Shown one piece after another: positions 63,260-64,000 of a stretch of DNA of 64,000 bases. The position numbers were made by a program, and so were the translations under genes. This DNA is from Streptomyces sp. H27-H5 (lineage in GTDB: Bacteria > Actinomycetota > Actinomycetes > Streptomycetales > Streptomycetaceae). The notes beneath the pieces are model-generated. The model searched no databases. It had not been told where the DNA came from and saw only the letters and a program-made list of their open reading frames with translations. Each line of letters begins with the position of its first letter. Position 1 is the first letter of the stretch. The stretch covers positions 120,061 to 184,060 of the forward strand of contig NZ_JAPNLK010000002.1 in the NCBI RefSeq assembly GCF_026627505.1, read 5' to 3'.

Positions 63260-64000
63260 TCAGACCAGGGATGACAGGCCGAGTCGGCCCGCTCCGGAGG
63301 CGGCGAGCTTCCGCGCTCCGTCCTTACGTGAGTGCCCGTACCGGGCCATCGTGTAGCCCGGCGAGTGGTGCCGGACGTTTGCTGAGACCTCTACGGGGTT
63401 CTCCCCGGCCTCCAGATCGTTCGTGACCTTGCTGTGGCGCCAGTCATGAATCCGGAAGTCCTCCGGCAGGTGCAGCCGGTTCCGTAGGGTGCGCCACCGT
63501 GCCGAGACTTTCTCGGGGTCCTGGGGCCCTCCTGCCTCGCCCCGATAGAGCTTGAAGCCGTCCCGGGCAAACACCAGATCATGATCAACCCATGCGCGCC
63601 CAAATCGTTTCCTCTCCTCGTCCTGGCGCTGCTTCTGCCACTTGAGGACGTTCATAACGGACTGATCCACATAGATCCGAGCGTTGGCGTCACCGTCCTT
63701 GGTGAGCTTCCGAAGCCGGTAGGCGTTGCCTTCCTCGACTACCACCCAGCCCAGTTCGATCGACCCCTCGTCCCAGTGAACGAGTGACCACTTCATCCCC
63801 AGGGCCTCACTGCGCCGGACCCCGGTCGCGGCGTAGACGGTCCACAGTGGGGCGTCCCGGAGGCAGTGGTGAGTCAGCCTCGATCCACCGCGTGATCTTT
63901 GATCACGCGGTGTGATTGCTTTTGTGGTGGGTTTCCGGATTCGGGCAGGCCGGTATCCCGGGTGGCCGTCCCGGTGGCGGGTTCTCCGAGGTTCTTTCTG
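63260..64000 (-). CDS. Tyrosine-type site-specific recombinase/integrase (3' part; 5' end missing or disrupted)
   Basis: The frame is open from the right edge to the stop at 63260 (247 codons). The catalytic domain is clear from about 63870 leftward: LRDAPLWTVYAATGVRRSEALG (first Arg), RIHDWRHSKVTNDLE (HxxR), RHHSPGYTMARYGH (His and nucleophile Tyr). It would cut and rejoin DNA at the tRNA. The segment upstream of LTHHCLRDA, about 53 residues to the window edge, is Arg/Pro-rich and does not look like an integrase core-binding domain. It also contains a perfect hairpin (63886-63912), so the gene may be interrupted near 63870-63890. Confidence 0.85.
   Translation of the reverse strand, partial: QKEPRRTRHRDGHPGYRPARIRKPTTKAITPRDQRSRGGSRLTHHCLRDAPLWTVYAATGVRRSEALGMKWSLVHWDEGSIELGWVVVEEGNAYRLRKLTKDGDANARIYVDQSVMNVLKWQKQRQDEERKRFGRAWVDHDLVFARDGFKLYRGEAGGPQDPEKVSARWRTLRNRLHLPEDFRIHDWRHSKVTNDLEAGENPVEVSANVRHHSPGYTMARYGHSRKDGARKLAASGAGRLGLSSLV
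63886..63912. terminator. Perfect 12-bp inverted repeat inside the integrase frame
   Basis: CACCGCGTGATC (63886-63897), TTT, GATCACGCGGTG (63901-63912) is followed by a T-rich stretch on the + strand. It looks like an intrinsic terminator for a gene reading rightwards, or the end of an inserted sequence, rather than coding sequence. Confidence 0.5.

Larger units (their letters stand above)
63172..64000. mobile_element. Left end of an integrative element at tRNA-Leu (continues beyond the window)
   Basis: Directly after the tRNA come a terminator, a pair of 10-bp direct repeats, and a tyrosine recombinase reading toward the tRNA. This is the standard layout of a prophage, AICE or genomic island integrated at a tRNA 3' end. 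The 3' end of the tRNA (TTCAAGTCCCCCCTCGGACA) is the expected attachment core. The other end and the cargo are outside the window. Confidence 0.7.

Overview
This is a high-GC actinobacterial chromosome segment, almost certainly from a Streptomyces. The evidence is strong third-position G/C bias, frequent GTG/TTG starts, a crotonyl-CoA carboxylase/reductase operon, an HrdB-type sigma factor with an Ala/Lys-rich N-terminal region, and many Streptomyces-type regulators. Nearly the whole window is ordinary, densely packed chromosome. Only the last ~0.8 kb, beyond a tRNA-Leu, looks like the start of an integrated element.

Layout. 1-9.1 kb: a sensor kinase cut by the left edge, a GlxA-type regulator divergent from a cysteine hydrolase with a perfect operator-like inverted repeat at the regulator start, a GNAT enzyme, glycerate kinase, a BCCT transporter, a NUDIX hydrolase, an unknown protein, and an alkylation-repair pair (Ada/AlkA fusion plus Ogt). 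9.3-10.9 kb: psd-pssA phospholipid synthesis. 11.0-20.4 kb: C4/C5 acyl-CoA metabolism. A five-gene operon (ccr, meaA/ecm, a CitE-like lyase, a MaoC hydratase, an acyl-CoA dehydrogenase) makes up most of the ethylmalonyl-CoA pathway. It is flanked by a TetR regulator and a duplicated 3-hydroxyacyl-CoA dehydrogenase, and the ccr promoter carries two similar operator-like elements. 20.8-34 kb: a HEAT-repeat protein, a secreted TAP-type peptidase, a radical SAM protein, an SRPBCC protein, a peptide-degradation operon (M55-M20-S9), a GNAT enzyme, a metal-site-degenerate arginase homologue, a DUF5107/TPR protein and a secreted serine hydrolase. 34-43.3 kb: a methyltransferase, an aminotransferase-like protein without the PLP lysine, two metallo-beta-lactamase-fold hydrolases, a DedA protein, an orphan resolvase-like domain, a membrane-anchored phosphatase-superfamily protein and an amino-acid permease.

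43.4-51.1 kb: an HrdB-like group 1 sigma factor whose core differs from textbook HrdB at conserved positions, a methyltransferase, folD behind a clear ZTP (pfl) riboswitch, small regulators and enzymes, a ricin-fold protein and an aldo/keto reductase. 51.2-59.1 kb: a branched-chain-type ABC importer in which both permeases and one ATPase are fused into a single 912-residue protein; its promoter has two perfect TGACG-N3-CGTCA elements exactly 33 bp apart. Upstream lies a long-chain acyl-CoA ligase with 11-bp and 22-bp tandem repeats behind it, then a LysR regulator. 59.3-62.9 kb: an SBF-type transporter, a thioredoxin-like ferredoxin, FdhD and a KAS III enzyme. 63.1-64 kb: tRNA-Leu(GAG), a perfect intrinsic terminator, short direct repeats, and a tyrosine recombinase running off the right edge.

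The strongest candidates for follow-up are the second-HrdB question, the Liv triple fusion with its paired operators, the ccr promoter architecture, the enzyme-fold proteins that have lost catalytic residues, and the element at tRNA-Leu. No phage-defence locus, CRISPR array or biosynthetic cluster was found. All assignments come from reading the sequence; no database search was run.
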